The position numbers and the translations under genes are program-made. From Diaporthe sp. PMI_573 (lineage: Eukaryota > Ascomycota > Sordariomycetes > Diaporthales > Diaporthaceae), in the NCBI GenBank assembly GCA_021399435.1, contig JAJTUP010000107.1, positions 1 to 64,000 of the forward strand: a DNA stretch of 64,000 nucleotides. The letters run 5' to 3'. The notes below the pieces were generated by a model, which made no database searches, was not told the origin of the DNA, and saw only the letters and a list, made by a program, of their open reading frames with translations. Positions 22,494 to 32,600 of this stretch are shown piece after piece (position 1 is the stretch's first letter; each line of letters opens with the position of its first letter).

Positions 22494-23368
22494 GGTCGTT
22501 GAGTGGTGAGACGTCGGAGAAAGATATCTTGGTGGGAGTTGAAGTAGCGTTGAATGTATGTTACCAGATGGAATGGCATACGGCGCCTTCTTGGTTATAT
22601 AGCTAAGTCTTAACAGAAGCGTCGTTTGAATATGACAAATCAAGCCCCAGTACCGCGCAGCTGCAGCAATTGACAACCCGATATAACGCTCGTGAAAGAC
22701 TGATCTGATAAACTCCGTCCATTAACGGGGCAATTCTAATATCCATTTGAGTTTTTCCAATCATACGCGTTTCAATCAGGTCACCTGTGGATACTACACA
22801 TCTGTCCCTTGGATTACTAATCTCTTTGTATGGAGTAGTACAACCTCGGCCAAGGCGGGACGGAAGCATCAGTCCGTCCGTTTAAAGTCTCCGCGCATAG
22901 TAACTGAGACGTCACTTGGGCTTCACGGCACAATGGCTGGAAATTTGCACCAAATTATGTGGATTTTAGAAGTAGGTCTGCCCAAGGAAGAAAGAAGGAA
23001 ATCAGAGGCTCAAGGGGCCAATGCATTCGCAATCAGACCTTGGGCAGAAGGTGTGGGGCAGCGGGCCTTATCGATAGAAATATCGAAGAGCTGAAGAGCC
23101 GCGGTCCATCGCTGACAAATGATTCCAAAAATTAAAATTCCAGTCTCGGCGGGATGGTTGTGCCGCAAGCAGCAGCGGTGTCATTAGCAGTCATGCTCGT
23201 GTGTCGGACGGATTACTCAACTTAAATCGTCACATTATTGCACACTCTTCAATCCTCATTGACGAGATATATATCAATTGCATTTGTATCGATGTTACTA
23301 TAACCCCTCTTTGTGTGATACTCAATCTTCTCGTTCTGCATCTCTCTACCTACATTACATTGGCCAAC
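22494..23368. other. Shared intergenic region between divergent SDR and enoyl reductase genes
   Basis: The SDR is transcribed leftward and the oxidoreductase rightward from this 875-bp gap, so both promoters lie here. Short pyrimidine-rich stretches precede each start. No other gene is seen. Confidence 0.6.
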
Positions 23369-24454
23369 ATGAAAGCTCTTGTCTCCAACAGGAGCATCCT
23401 TACCAGGATCATCAATGTCAGCCGCAGCAAGGCCATCGGCGGCCAAGGCGGCCGTGTTCAGGACGATGTGCCTGTTCCCAAGATCTCCCCCGACGAGATC
23501 CTCATCAAAGTCAGGGCCGTTGCTCTCAACCCGACAGATTTCAAGCATCTAGACGCCATCTCCCCCCCTCATTCTATCATCGGGTGCGATTACGCGGGTG
23601 TGGTCCACCAAGTTGGCAATGCTGTGAAGGGGAAATGGAATATCGGCGACCGCGTGGCCGGCGCCGTTCACGGTGGCCTGTTCCCCGACAAAGGCGCCTT
23701 CGCCGAGTACCTGAAGACGGATGCGGACTTGGCTTGGAAGGTCCCTGACGGCGTGAGCGACACGGACGCGGCCACGTACGGCATATCTGCCGTAACGGCC
23801 GTGCTCGTCCTGAATGGTCGCCACGGGCTGCCCTTCGTCACTACTACTCCTGCCACCCCAAGCAATGAAGCGGTCTTTATTTACGCGGGAGCTACCAGTG
23901 CCGGTCTGTACCATATCGAGGTCGCGAAGGCGGCCGGGTACAAGGTCGTCACCACCGCCTCGCCCCGCTCATTCGACCTGGTCAAGAAGTACGGCGCGGA
24001 TTCCGTATTTGACTACAAGTCACCGACCGTCGTAGCAGACATAATCAGAGAGTACCCAAGCCTTACAAAGGCGGTGGATTGCTTCTCCGAGGGCAACTCG
24101 ACGTCCATTTGCGCCGCAGTGCTCAAGCCCAGTGGCGGCAAGGTGGTTACGCTGCTGCCCAATGGCAAATCGAGCACCCCAGGTGTGACCTATGATCTCG
24201 TCATGTCATATACCGGCTTCGGACATCCTTTTCAGTGGCTGCCACCTATTGGCCCCAAGTTCGAGGCTAGACCAGAAGATCGTGTGGCCCTTGCTCGCTT
24301 CTATCAAAATCTGCCACAACTCATAGACGTCTTGAAGCCCATCCCAACAATCACGCTCAAGGATGGATTTGACGGTATTCTGGAGGGACTTGACAAGTTG
24401 CGGCAAGGGCAGGTAATAGGTGGGAAACAAGTTGTTAAATTTAATACGACGTAG
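23369..24454 (+). CDS. Medium-chain reductase, ToxD/trans-enoyl-reductase-like, 361 residues
   Basis: I chose the ATG at 23369 (MKALVSNRSILTRIIN) because the family starts there; the frame is open further upstream to 23201 but that part is not protein-like. It has the GroES-like N-terminal domain with NPTDFKHLDAISPP and GCDYAGVV, then the nucleotide-binding domain (IYAGATSAGLYHIEVAK). The zinc ligands of classical alcohol dehydrogenases are absent, as in ToxD and LovC-type enoyl reductases. Such enzymes reduce C=C bonds with NADPH, either as stand-alone oxidoreductases or as partners of polyketide synthases. No PKS is present in this window, so its pathway is open. Intact and intron-free. Confidence 0.92.
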   Translation: MKALVSNRSILTRIINVSRSKAIGGQGGRVQDDVPVPKISPDEILIKVRAVALNPTDFKHLDAISPPHSIIGCDYAGVVHQVGNAVKGKWNIGDRVAGAVHGGLFPDKGAFAEYLKTDADLAWKVPDGVSDTDAATYGISAVTAVLVLNGRHGLPFVTTTPATPSNEAVFIYAGATSAGLYHIEVAKAAGYKVVTTASPRSFDLVKKYGADSVFDYKSPTVVADIIREYPSLTKAVDCFSEGNSTSICAAVLKPSGGKVVTLLPNGKSSTPGVTYDLVMSYTGFGHPFQWLPPIGPKFEARPEDRVALARFYQNLPQLIDVLKPIPTITLKDGFDGILEGLDKLRQGQVIGGKQVVKFNTT

Positions 24455-26175
24455 AGAAATAGACAGCACCATTTCTCAGGTGTTGTTATATGTAATGCTG
24501 ATTGTTTTGCGGAGTGAGTGGCGACTGTCGGTGAGATGCCGCTTACCATACTGTGTAATGAAGAGTAAATCCCAGTTTTTACCAAGGATTTGAGGTGGTG
24601 AGAAAGAAGAAACAAAAGTTTCAGCAGCGTGGCATGGCCTTTGTGCATTTGGTATAAATATTCAAATGTGAATCTATAGCGAGACTTGAAGATAATAAAC
24701 AAGGTGAATTGTAGTCTAAAATACGTACCGAACGGAGGCCTCGATGCGAATGGGAGGGCCAGCGGCTAGCATAGCTGTACGAAGCTCACAAACCGCTTGC
24801 GGACGGCATGTGGTGGGCTTTCAGGCGTGAAAATCTTTGCGTCGGAACCCACCACTCGTTTCGCACAATTTAATTCGGCATTCACGACATGTGAATTTCC
24901 GGACTGGGTCTCGGGAAGTGGCTCCGACGATTGCGTATGGCCGTTGAAGGAGATCAACCGCTGAAGCTTTGCCGATGCTACGATTGGCTGGCTCCTGCCG
25001 CACGGTAGGTACGTGTCGTCTCCATGTTGTTGGCCGTGGATGCTTTTGCTTGGGAAGGATTTGACAAGCGTTTTGCGTGGCTGGATCTGTCTTCGAATCC
25101 GATACTCTTGAGTTAGCTGCTACCTGAAGCCGATGAGGAAGCTGATCCAAGTATGCCCGTCCCTCCCCACTAATAAGAAGAGGAAAGAAAGAACCAACTG
25201 AACAAAACGCCCATAGCACCAAAGATTCATGTGGAGAGTTCAAAATCGGTGCAATAATCTTGCCGATGTGGAGAACTTCGCGTCCTGGGCCGCGCTGCGG
25301 AGGAACTGTAAAAAGAGAACGCTTCAGGGGTCGAAGCAGTGCCGTCGTTCGTTGTTCACACCACATGCAACTTCACAGTCTTGGCGACAGTTGCGATTTC
25401 AAAGCATATCAGAGAATGAGTTCATCTCCAGCTGTTACAAGTAACACCGCTTCGATGCTTCCTCCCTTTCCCTCTCGCTAGCTGCCAACCTCTGCTTTTG
25501 AATTCACCAAAAATTTGCCACACAAATATATCACACTTATTTTCATGTTACAATATGCCGCCATGCATTTTCCTGGAATGTCAGAGTTGGAACTGGTACA
25601 GCCGAATCACTAATTCGGCATTCCTCTATCTCGATACAACAATATAACGCTGGAGACATAGTCATCAATTTGCTAACACAAATGATGCCCGAGGGATCGA
25701 GGCTCTGTTGATTAACAGGGTTTGCGAGTCCTGAAACCTCTCCCGGACGGTAAAAGTTGTCGGTAAGAGAATTCTGGCGGGCGACGTTGCCTGGTTCAGC
25801 GGAGATGACAGCTGAATGTTTTGCTGAAATCCTTGGCTTTCCGAACGCCACAGCTGCCCACGGGATCTTCAAAGCTTGTTGCGTCCGTCAGCCTAGTCAG
25901 AAAGCTAAGCCCCTGACATAAGCCACTCTGACATAATACCTAGGCACGCTTCTGGAGGCCTTGATTGAAGATGGCATACAGCCATTGCCCCAGCGCGATG
26001 TCGATCATTGTGATGGTACGTAAAGCATTCAATCAGGTGTGCTACCGGCGACTACCGGATTAGGCAAATGGTAGAAACCTTGTTCCTTGAAGTCACTAGG
26101 AAGTTTCCTCCAACGAGCAACTTGACTGGCGTCTTTGCAATACTTGGTAAATTCTATAACGTGGTTCATCACATA
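24455..26175. other. About 1.7 kb with no secure gene
   Basis: Minus-strand frames at 24821-25366 (RTTALLRPLKRSLFTVPPQ) and 25543-25872 (MKIPWAAVAFGKPRIS) are open but match nothing I know. Near 26029-26173 a minus-strand frame (VMNHVIEFTKYCKDASQVAR) ends at the Fot insertion and looks like a fragment of a protein cut by it. The TA target of the Fot element is 26174-26175. Confidence 0.4.
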
Positions 26176-26486
26176 ACGTGGTTGGACAGTCAGCCGGACA
26201 GGACATGCCCGGACAGTTTTGCCAACTTTACCAACATCAGCCAACCTCAGCACCCACCCAGGGCAAAAGAATCAATAAAAGTTGGCACCAATTGGTGCCA
26301 CCTGCTTTGAATTCCTTATTTTCAATTGGTTTAGCCAGCTTGGAGGTATTGAAGTGGCTGCAGTGCCAGTCTGAAGTTGTCAACTTTTGGTGGGAAAATC
26401 AGCTTCCCCACCAAAACGGAGCATACAGGATCAACCTCAATCTACACCAGCCAGGTCAACTATCTGGGCGGTCCGCCGCGGACCGC

Positions 26487-26669
26487 TTAAGAATGTACTA
26501 TTATACACTCAGCATCTAACTGACTAGACCCTTCTACATCTTTCTTACAAGTTTTTGCATAATGCCCAGTCTCGCCGCAGTTGCCACATCGTCGTTTGGA
26601 CGGTCCGCCGCGGACCGCCTCCTCAGCACCCTCACCTTCCCCTCGACTCTTAATTTCTTGGCACGCTGC
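26487..26669 (-). pseudogene. Zinc-knuckle tail of the Fot transposase, cut off by an insertion
   Basis: This minus-strand stretch encodes a linker (CQEIKSRGEGEGAEE), a CCHC knuckle (CGNCGETGHYAKTC) and the end AECIIVHS. It is bracketed by two copies of the palindrome GCGGTCCGCCGCGGACCGC (26468-26486 and about 26601-26618). Its counterpart in the copy at 1-461 has the same layout. It can no longer be translated as part of the transposase. Confidence 0.8.
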
Positions 26670-27271
26670 TGTTAGCACCCTGCTAGAAATTACGCCATTT
26701 TACTATGGCACGCACAACTTTGGCCTAACAAGCGGTCAAAAACGCGAAAACTTCGAAACTTGCTTTCGAGATCCGACAACTGCGCAAGCGACGAGACGAC
26801 GCACCTCCTCGCGTGGCCATCACGAACTTGGAGTAGACCTTGCCCCATCTATATCCAACGTTAGGGAAGGCGTGATGGCTTCTTCCCCCCCGCGCAACGG
26901 CGAGGACTACTACCTCCTCCCCGCTCGACCTTCGAGGCCAACCGGCAACAGCGAGGACTACCACACCTCCCTGCTCGAAACGACACGACGGCGGTCGCTA
27001 CACTACCCTGAGAGGTTTCCCCTACGAGGTTTCCCTCTCAGTTTTTGGGAATCCAGGTAGTAATGAAGCTTGGTGGAATGTCATGGACCTACAACCGGCG
27101 GTAGGAAAATAGCGAGAACGGCTTTGGCTTAGCATCACTGGATGAGATTTGTCTAATGGGTTGACTTGATTGTTATAAAGGGGATATCCCTTACCTAGCT
27201 AGACACGCCCTGTACCCTCTGAGATCAAGGTCTGGTCGTACCGCTTGCGGTGCGGCCCCCGGCGTAAAACA
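26670..27271 (+). repeat. LTR-like insertion (solo LTR) inside the Fot transposase
   Basis: It begins TGTTAGCACCCTGCTAG and ends GGCGTAAAACA, with TG..CA ends, and has a TATA-box-like TTATAAAGGGG near 27174 about 95 bp from its right end, as in a U3-R-U5 layout. It interrupts otherwise colinear Fot coding sequence. No 5-bp duplication is visible (GCTGC left, ATATC right), so the exact ends are uncertain or the site was altered. Confidence 0.55.
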
Positions 27272-27310
27272 ATATCATCATCATCATCATCCTCAGCACC
27301 CTCAGCCATA

Positions 27311-28840
27311 TCACCAGCTGGCCGCTTTCCCTTTTGTTTTTTTTTCAATTATAACCTGGGATTCCTCAATACTAAGTGCCCCTCCAAGCTGTACTCGGGT
27401 CCTTTTAGCCCTCCGGCGCTTGGCGAGCCCTATATTAGCCTTCTCAAGAGTACGGACCCGATCACTCAAAAGGGTGATCTGATGCGCCATTGCTCGTGCA
27501 CCTTTTGTAAACTTCTCAACTGCCTCAAGAATTGGTGTAGGAGAGCTGCCCTGATGGGTGGAGATCCTGTCCTTGATAAAACTTGATTGCTGGATAGTCT
27601 GGTGGGCATTAGAGGGTGTTTGTGATTCCCATTTCGATGGTGATACAGGGAGGGATTGTACTGGAGTTTGTAGGCAGACATCTAGCTTGGGAATAACAGA
27701 ATCTGGGTCCCATGGAGAAATACCAGCTCCTCTGAACCCAGATCTCATGTTCTCTTCCGTAAAGATCTTATCGTGGGCTGCCTTAAACGCAATAAAGAAC
27801 TCAGACTTAGTAATGTGGTTGATGGAGGCCCGGATGAAGAGATTGATCTCATCACCATACGACCGCTTCAATGGCGAGAATAATCCAACATCCAATGGCT
27901 GGAGCAGATGAGAAGAATGTGGTGGCATGCTGATAGGGATAATGTTGTGCTCTTTGCAATACTGCTCAAACTCCGCTGATACATGGCTCTCATGGCCATC
28001 AAGGATGAGCATCCGGTATACACCCTTTGTCTGTTGCTTTGTATGCTTGTCGAAGTGCTGAATCCATTCAAGACCAGTCTCATTATCTGTCCACCCATTT
28101 GGAGTAGGCTTAACCATCCAGCTTGGTGGGAAGCCTGACTCTGTTGTCCAGTTGGCAAGATGGTAGGCGCCTTGGACAATGACAAACGGTGGGATACACC
28201 AGCCCTTTGCATTGATGCATTCGATAACTGTTGCCCATTCTCGGTTTCCAGGCTGTATAGATTTAGCCTTTCCATGTCGATCAGAACGTGTAACAACTAT
28301 TGATGCAGTTATTACGCCCATCATGAAGCCAGTCTCATCGAAGTTGTATAGGTCGTCGTCTGTGATCCCATACTTGGCTATCATGTTGCGGAGCAGCCGA
28401 AACCAGTTGCCGATGACCTCTGGATCTTCGCAGAGGGCTCTCTGATAGTCATAAGGCCGAGAAAACCTCGTTTTCAAGCTTGGTTGTGCATCCACGAAGC
28501 GTCGAGCCCATTTGGTACCAACAGGCTTGCCATCGCGCGACGCCAACAAGAGATTGGCCATATCTTCCACACCAGAAAGTCGCATCGGAAATCCTCGTGC
28601 ATCTTGCTCAATAATGTATTGAACAAGTGTTTGCTCTTCAATTGGGTTAAGTTTATGCTTATCGACGCGTGATTCTTCACGACGTGGTCGGTTGTTCATC
28701 CTGTCGGATATCGTGCTGTGTGGAACGTTGAAAATCCGTGCAGCCTGACGTGCACTTAAGGGTTTCTTTTGATTTTTCTTAGAGTTCTCAATTGCCTGAA
28801 GTGCTAGTTTGATTTTCTCCTCTTTTGTGTAGATTGGCAT
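27311..28840 (-). pseudogene. Fot/pogo transposase: HTH and DDE domains, frameshifted at its C terminus
   Basis: The 509-codon frame has a psq-type helix-turn-helix (SARQAARIFNVPHSTISDRM), a CENP-B-type helix-turn-helix and the DDE superfamily core: DLYNFDETGFMMG (first Asp), MLILDGHESHVS (second Asp) and PPHSSHLLQPLDVGLFSPLK (third Asp region). It stops at GKAASW just after an A-rich run (27334-27350). In the neighbouring frame the protein continues PAGDMAEGAEDDDDDDIVL, up to the LTR-like insertion. A one-base slip in the homopolymer and the insertion therefore separate the catalytic part from the zinc-knuckle tail at 26669-26487. The catalytic triad itself is intact. Confidence 0.9.
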
Positions 28841-29162
28841 TGTGGATGTTGATTTCTAGGGTGTTGAATATTTAAGTAGGTAGAGTAATGCGAGACTGAC
28901 GCGAAAAATGGGGACGCGATCTGCACCAAGAACGAACCCGCCCACCAAAACTTTAAATTTTCAGACTGGCACTACAGCCCCACCACACCTCCAAATTGAC
29001 TAAATCAATTGAAAATAAGGAATTCAAAGCAGGTGGCACCAATTGGTGCCAACTTTTATTGATTCTTTTGCCCTAGGTGGGTGCTGAGGTTGGCTGATGT
29101 TGGTAAAGTTGGCAAAACTGTCCGGGCATGTGTCCTGTCCGGCTGACTGTCCAACCACGTTA

Positions 29163-29203
29163 GGTAAATTACCATTCGGTAAATTACCTCGACCGGAACC
29201 CTA
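29163..29203 (-). mobile_element. hAT terminus with GGTAAATTACC repeats
   Basis: Two GGTAAATTACC motifs are followed by a terminus that reads, on the minus strand, TAGGGTTCCGGTCGAGG. That is the same design as the hAT end at 1366 (TAGGGATGCCTCGAGG). It interrupts the F-box gene after codons WPWT. The Fot element has in turn inserted at a TA next to it, so the remainder of this hAT is displaced or lost. Confidence 0.65.
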
Positions 29204-29990
29204 GTCCACGGCCACGTCACGTCTGGTTGTCCAACATCGTTTATCGTGAGGTTGGCATGCCGGGGGCCAATGCTCAAGCTCTTTAGATGAGGTAGAATGC
29301 CCATGGTCATGTTAGCTGCAAGCTCGGTTGTTTCCGCGCCTTCTTGTGTAACACTTCGCCCGTAGCCTCTGCCTTGCCATTGTGCTCCATCAAAACCCAA
29401 GTCTAGTTCATCGAATGATGGGAGCTGCAGGTTCTCCAAATTTGGGAACTGTGCGAGGAGTTGGAGGTATATCTGTTAGGTAGGAGTCAGCAGCAGAAAT
29501 ATCTGTAATGCTTCAATGTCTGCGGAGGCATGTCGTATCACCTTTAATATGTATCCATCGGGACTTGTAACGTTATAGTACGCAAATCTGCCTTTAGAAG
29601 TAGCAGTCAATTCCTGGATTGCAGCGCTCCAACCCAGATTGCCACCCATTCGCAAGCCCGTGATATTTGGTGTCGCTATAAGAATAGCTGCAAACCATCG
29701 TCAATAAAAGAGAGAACAAAAAGCCTCGAGATTGAGAATATCATCGTACCCTCGACCAGACTTGGTGTCCAGCCACCATAGTCGGCCACAAGGTACCACT
29801 TCTGAAGATTCTTCAGATCCGTTGATGCTTGATCAGTTCGAGGAGATGGGTCTTTCGAGATATTCCCGCGCGATTCCAGCTCCAGTGTTGATGTTCACCC
29901 ACATCGAGCACCTCCACATTAGGATAATGTGAGATGAGGTATTCACTCCCAGCGCCGGGCTTGAGATACTTGACGCCCGGAAGCCATCAA
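29204..29990 (-). pseudogene. F-box/LRR-like protein, 3' part, degraded
   Basis: Minus-strand pieces follow a well-known fungal F-box protein: DYGGWTPSLVEG (about 29752-29787), ITGLRMGGNLGWSAAIQE and YYNVTSPDGYILK (about 29541-29670), then IYLQLLAQFPNLENLQL and FDELDLGFDGAQWQGRGYG with ETTELAANMTMGILPHLKS (29470 down to 29260), ending at VTWPWT. The joints fall at GT..AG introns. The upstream part (YLISHYPNVEVLD) is frameshifted, and the F-box itself is missing. The 3' end is cut by a hAT terminus. F-box proteins recruit substrates to SCF ubiquitin ligases; this copy is non-functional. Confidence 0.75.
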
Positions 29991-30088
29991 GCCCCTGGCT
30001 GCAAAAGCAGATTCAAATTCCCGCGTTACCCCGCTGCCGATAACGTACCCGGCCCGGATCTCGGCCCACCCCCGTTCTCCTAGTCATC

Positions 30089-30721
30089 ATGAAGTCCTAT
30101 AGCGAAGTTGAGCTGCATGACGCCATCGTGGCGGTCAGGGATGGGATGCCGGTCAAGGAGGCTTCCAGGACCTGGCATATCCCACGCTCAACACTTCAAA
30201 GTCGTCTCGCTGGCCGCCAAAGCCACCAGGTCGCCGCTGAGCCTCTAAGGGCACTTTCAGACCATCAGGAGGACCAGTTGGCGATGTTTCTGATCAACCA
30301 AAGCAGCCTCGGGCATGCGTTGACCCGCTGGGAAACAAGGGCCCTCGCAGCCCGCATGGCCTTCCCTGGCGAGGAGCCCCCTCCTCTCGGGAAGAAGTGG
30401 CTAAGGGCCTTCCTCCTTCGTCACCCTCAGCTTCAAAGCCGTAAGTATCAGCGTGTTGAGGCAAAGAGGCTAAGGGCCGCCACGAAGAAGAACGTTGGGG
30501 CATGGTTTAACCTCCTCCACCTCCCTATCGTGAAGGCGATTAAGCCAGCCAACCGATGGAACCCTGACGAGGGCGAGCTAATGGAGGGCAAGTCAGATAA
30601 GGCCCTTACACTCGGCTATTCGAAGGGCAGTAAACTTCTTCAGAAGGACTTTAATTCGAGGGCGTGGACCTCCTTCCTCGAGTGTATATCCGCCACTGAT
30701 TTTCGTGAGAAGTTGGGCTGA
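30089..30721 (+). pseudogene. pogo-family transposase, truncated after the first DDE block
   Basis: The 210-codon frame begins MKSYSEVELHDAIVAVRDG and contains a psq helix-turn-helix (VKEASRTWHIPRSTLQSRL), a CENP-B-type helix-turn-helix (LGKKWLRAFLLRHPQLQSRK) and the beginning of the DDE core (NRWNPDEGELMEG). The family pattern ends at SFLECISAT, where the sequence joins the truncated zinc-finger gene. No terminal repeats were identified. It belongs to the same family as the fragment at 5378-5761. Confidence 0.8.
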
Positions 30722-31273
30722 GACCAACAGCGCCCCCGTTGAATTGAAGCCATGTGTTAAGCTCTATGCTTCCCAAATCCGCATGCGAGGGAGAAAGGGG
30801 CATTTGAAAGGGTGCCTGGGTCTCCATGATAGGGGTATGTGAGGGCACTGGCCCTCCCATACGGACGGGATCCTCTAGCACGCTGCAGCCACCCAAGGGT
30901 GATTCATGCGATGCGCCGATTTCGATGTCAACGATGTCAGTCTGTTCGTTTTCTTTGCAGCTAGAATCCAAAAGTTGCCCAGGATGGAAGGTCCGGGTAT
31001 GATGAATGATTGCGTCTTTTCTGGACGACGCTAAAGGACAATATCGGCATGTAAAGGGCTTGTCGACGCGGTCTAACGAATAACTCGCGAGTCAGCGGGG
31101 TTTGAGTGTGTAGTAGATAACCTACGCGTTCTTTGGTGACGTCGCATGTGGCTAGACCTGGTGAATGTCGCGGCGCATTGTGGGCAATAGAAACGACGTG
31201 TGTTTGTCCTCGTATTATCTTTGACAGCACGACTAGCCTCAACTCCCTGACAAATGTCTTGTGGTGCTGCCAT
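30705..31273 (-). pseudogene. C2H2 zinc-finger transcription factor, 5' part only
   Basis: Exon 1 is 31273-31126 and exon 2 starts at 31072, with a 53-nt intron. The splice restores the His of the first finger: FYCPQCAATFTRSSHMRRHQ then RTH, followed by linker and second finger FTCRYCPLASSRKDAIIHH with TRTFH. Two tandem C2H2 fingers at the N terminus followed by an unstructured stretch is the layout of fungal C2H2 regulators with a fungal-specific transcription factor domain. That domain is missing: the frame meets the pogo fragment near 30705 after NTWLQFNG. The N-terminal half could still be expressed, but the gene is incomplete. Confidence 0.75.
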
Positions 31274-32002
31274 TGAAGATTGACTCTTGTTCCTGCTCTC
31301 GTTAATGCGTTACTTTGTCGACTTTGTGGGAGTAGGGATGGGAAGACTCCGCTCGACAGGATTGCTGGGAAAGTTGGGAAAGAAACGTGAGACATAATCA
31401 ACGCTTGTCAATTACCTCCTAAAGTTAGGTGCGCCGGACCAGCCGAATGCGGGGTACGGGGTACGTGGGGTACTTAATCGGCTATCTCAAGTTCTTAACC
31501 GAGCCGGGGCTTTAGCCCGCGGCTTACAGAGGCATGCGGCGAGGCCGGGCGAGCCAACCAAGCAAACTTAGTTGGCAACTAAAGTGTGAGACTGGGCAGA
31601 AATTGTGGGGGACCCATACACGCACAGCTAGCTGTGCGAATAAGATCCGCTCAGAAGAGCCAAACAAATGTAAAGGCAACTTGCTTACAAAAAGACAGCT
31701 TGCAAAGAGGCAGCTTGCAAAGAGGCAGCTTGCAAAGAGGCAGCTTGCAGAGAGGCATCTTTGATTGCGATTAAAGACACGTGAATGCAAATGCAGTGTG
31801 GCTGGTGGCAGGTCTGCTGCATGTACCAGCGCGGCTATGCAGAACTGGGTGATTCCAATCAATGGCGGCGCTCAGGTATATCTAGCAAAAATCTTGGGGG
31901 CGCTTATCGGGTTTCGCTTCACGTGGTGTCCGGTGTTTGTTTCCAAACCGGAGGCTGCAGGTATTCTCTCCATCATATTAGTAGTAGTCGAGAGATAGGT
32001 GC
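31274..32002. other. Intergenic with a 15-bp minisatellite
   Basis: No gene was recognised. Open frames here on both strands arise from the CAGCTTGCAAAGAGG repeat at 31696-31755. Confidence 0.45.
31696..31755. repeat. 15-bp tandem repeat, 4 units
   Basis: Four consecutive units of CAGCTTGCAAAGAGG (31696-31710, 31711-31725, 31726-31740, 31741-31755), the last with one A-to-G change. The 15-bp period keeps frames open in all phases, so frames over it should not be read as genes. Confidence 0.95.
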
Positions 32003-32217
32003 TGTAACGGCCAGCAATGTCCAGCATGGAAGCTGTTGTATTGGCACTACGTACGAAGATTCTAAGCTTGAGGAGGGGAGAAGAAAGAAAAGAAACTCGC
32101 GATGTGCGACGCGTTGGAGAAGTTTAATAACCGTGGTCCGTGCCTGTCGCAGGGGCCAGCCCCCCCTGCCAGCACCTTGTGGTGGTGTCAGCCCGTCTAG
32201 TGGTGACAACCGCCACA
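32003..32217 (+). repeat. Solo LTR, family TGTAACGGCC...CGCCACA, 215 bp
   Basis: Starts TGTAACGGCCAGCA and ends CAACCGCCACA, with a perfect 5-bp target duplication GGTGC at 31998-32002 and 32218-32222. It is near-identical to the solo LTR at 6756-6969. The two different duplications show independent insertions followed by LTR-LTR recombination. Confidence 0.93.
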
Positions 32218-32600
32218 GGTGCCATATAGGAACTGGATGGCAATTTGTGCCGGCATAAAATAACACTTATATTTTATATGTCTGTTACAGAGTTGAAACT
32301 TGAGGAAATTATATATATTATCTACACATAGTTAGTAAAGAGCTGGGCAAGATAGCTTTATATTAACCGGTCCTATTAAGGTTATACACGTATAAAACTG
32401 GACCTCAGAGGCCCATAACAAGGTCAACAGAAGGCGGCATTAATGTATAAGATGCATCAGAGGATCGCAGATGTCCCCTTGGAAGATCAGAAACCTGACA
32501 GGGTTCGGTTCTCAGGGTTATCTGTACATGTCTCATGTCGGCTATGCACCAAAGAGCATGAATCTTGCTTATATACACGATTGAAAGGGTGGCTTCAGTT
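32218..32600. other. 3' flank of the aldehyde dehydrogenase, no gene seen
   Basis: AT-rich sequence with a TA-rich run near 32310-32330. Nothing recognised. Confidence 0.5.

Larger units (their letters stand above)
26176..29160 (-). mobile_element. Complete Fot/pogo element, 2,985 bp, flanked by TA
   Basis: Both ends are the same long inverted repeat beginning ACGTGGTTGGACAGTCAG and extending with few mismatches for over 100 bp, including TTGGCACCAATTGGTGCCAA-like palindromes. The TA dinucleotides at 26174-26175 and 29161-29162 are the expected target duplication. The transposase runs on the minus strand (start 28840). Its C-terminal zinc knuckle is separated from the DDE domain by an LTR-like insertion of about 600 bp (26670-27271). 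A second, partial copy lies at 1-461. Confidence 0.92.

Noticed and set aside
31534..31862. Open frames over the 15-bp repeat
   Set aside because: Created by a repeat whose length is divisible by three; no protein-like sequence outside it.
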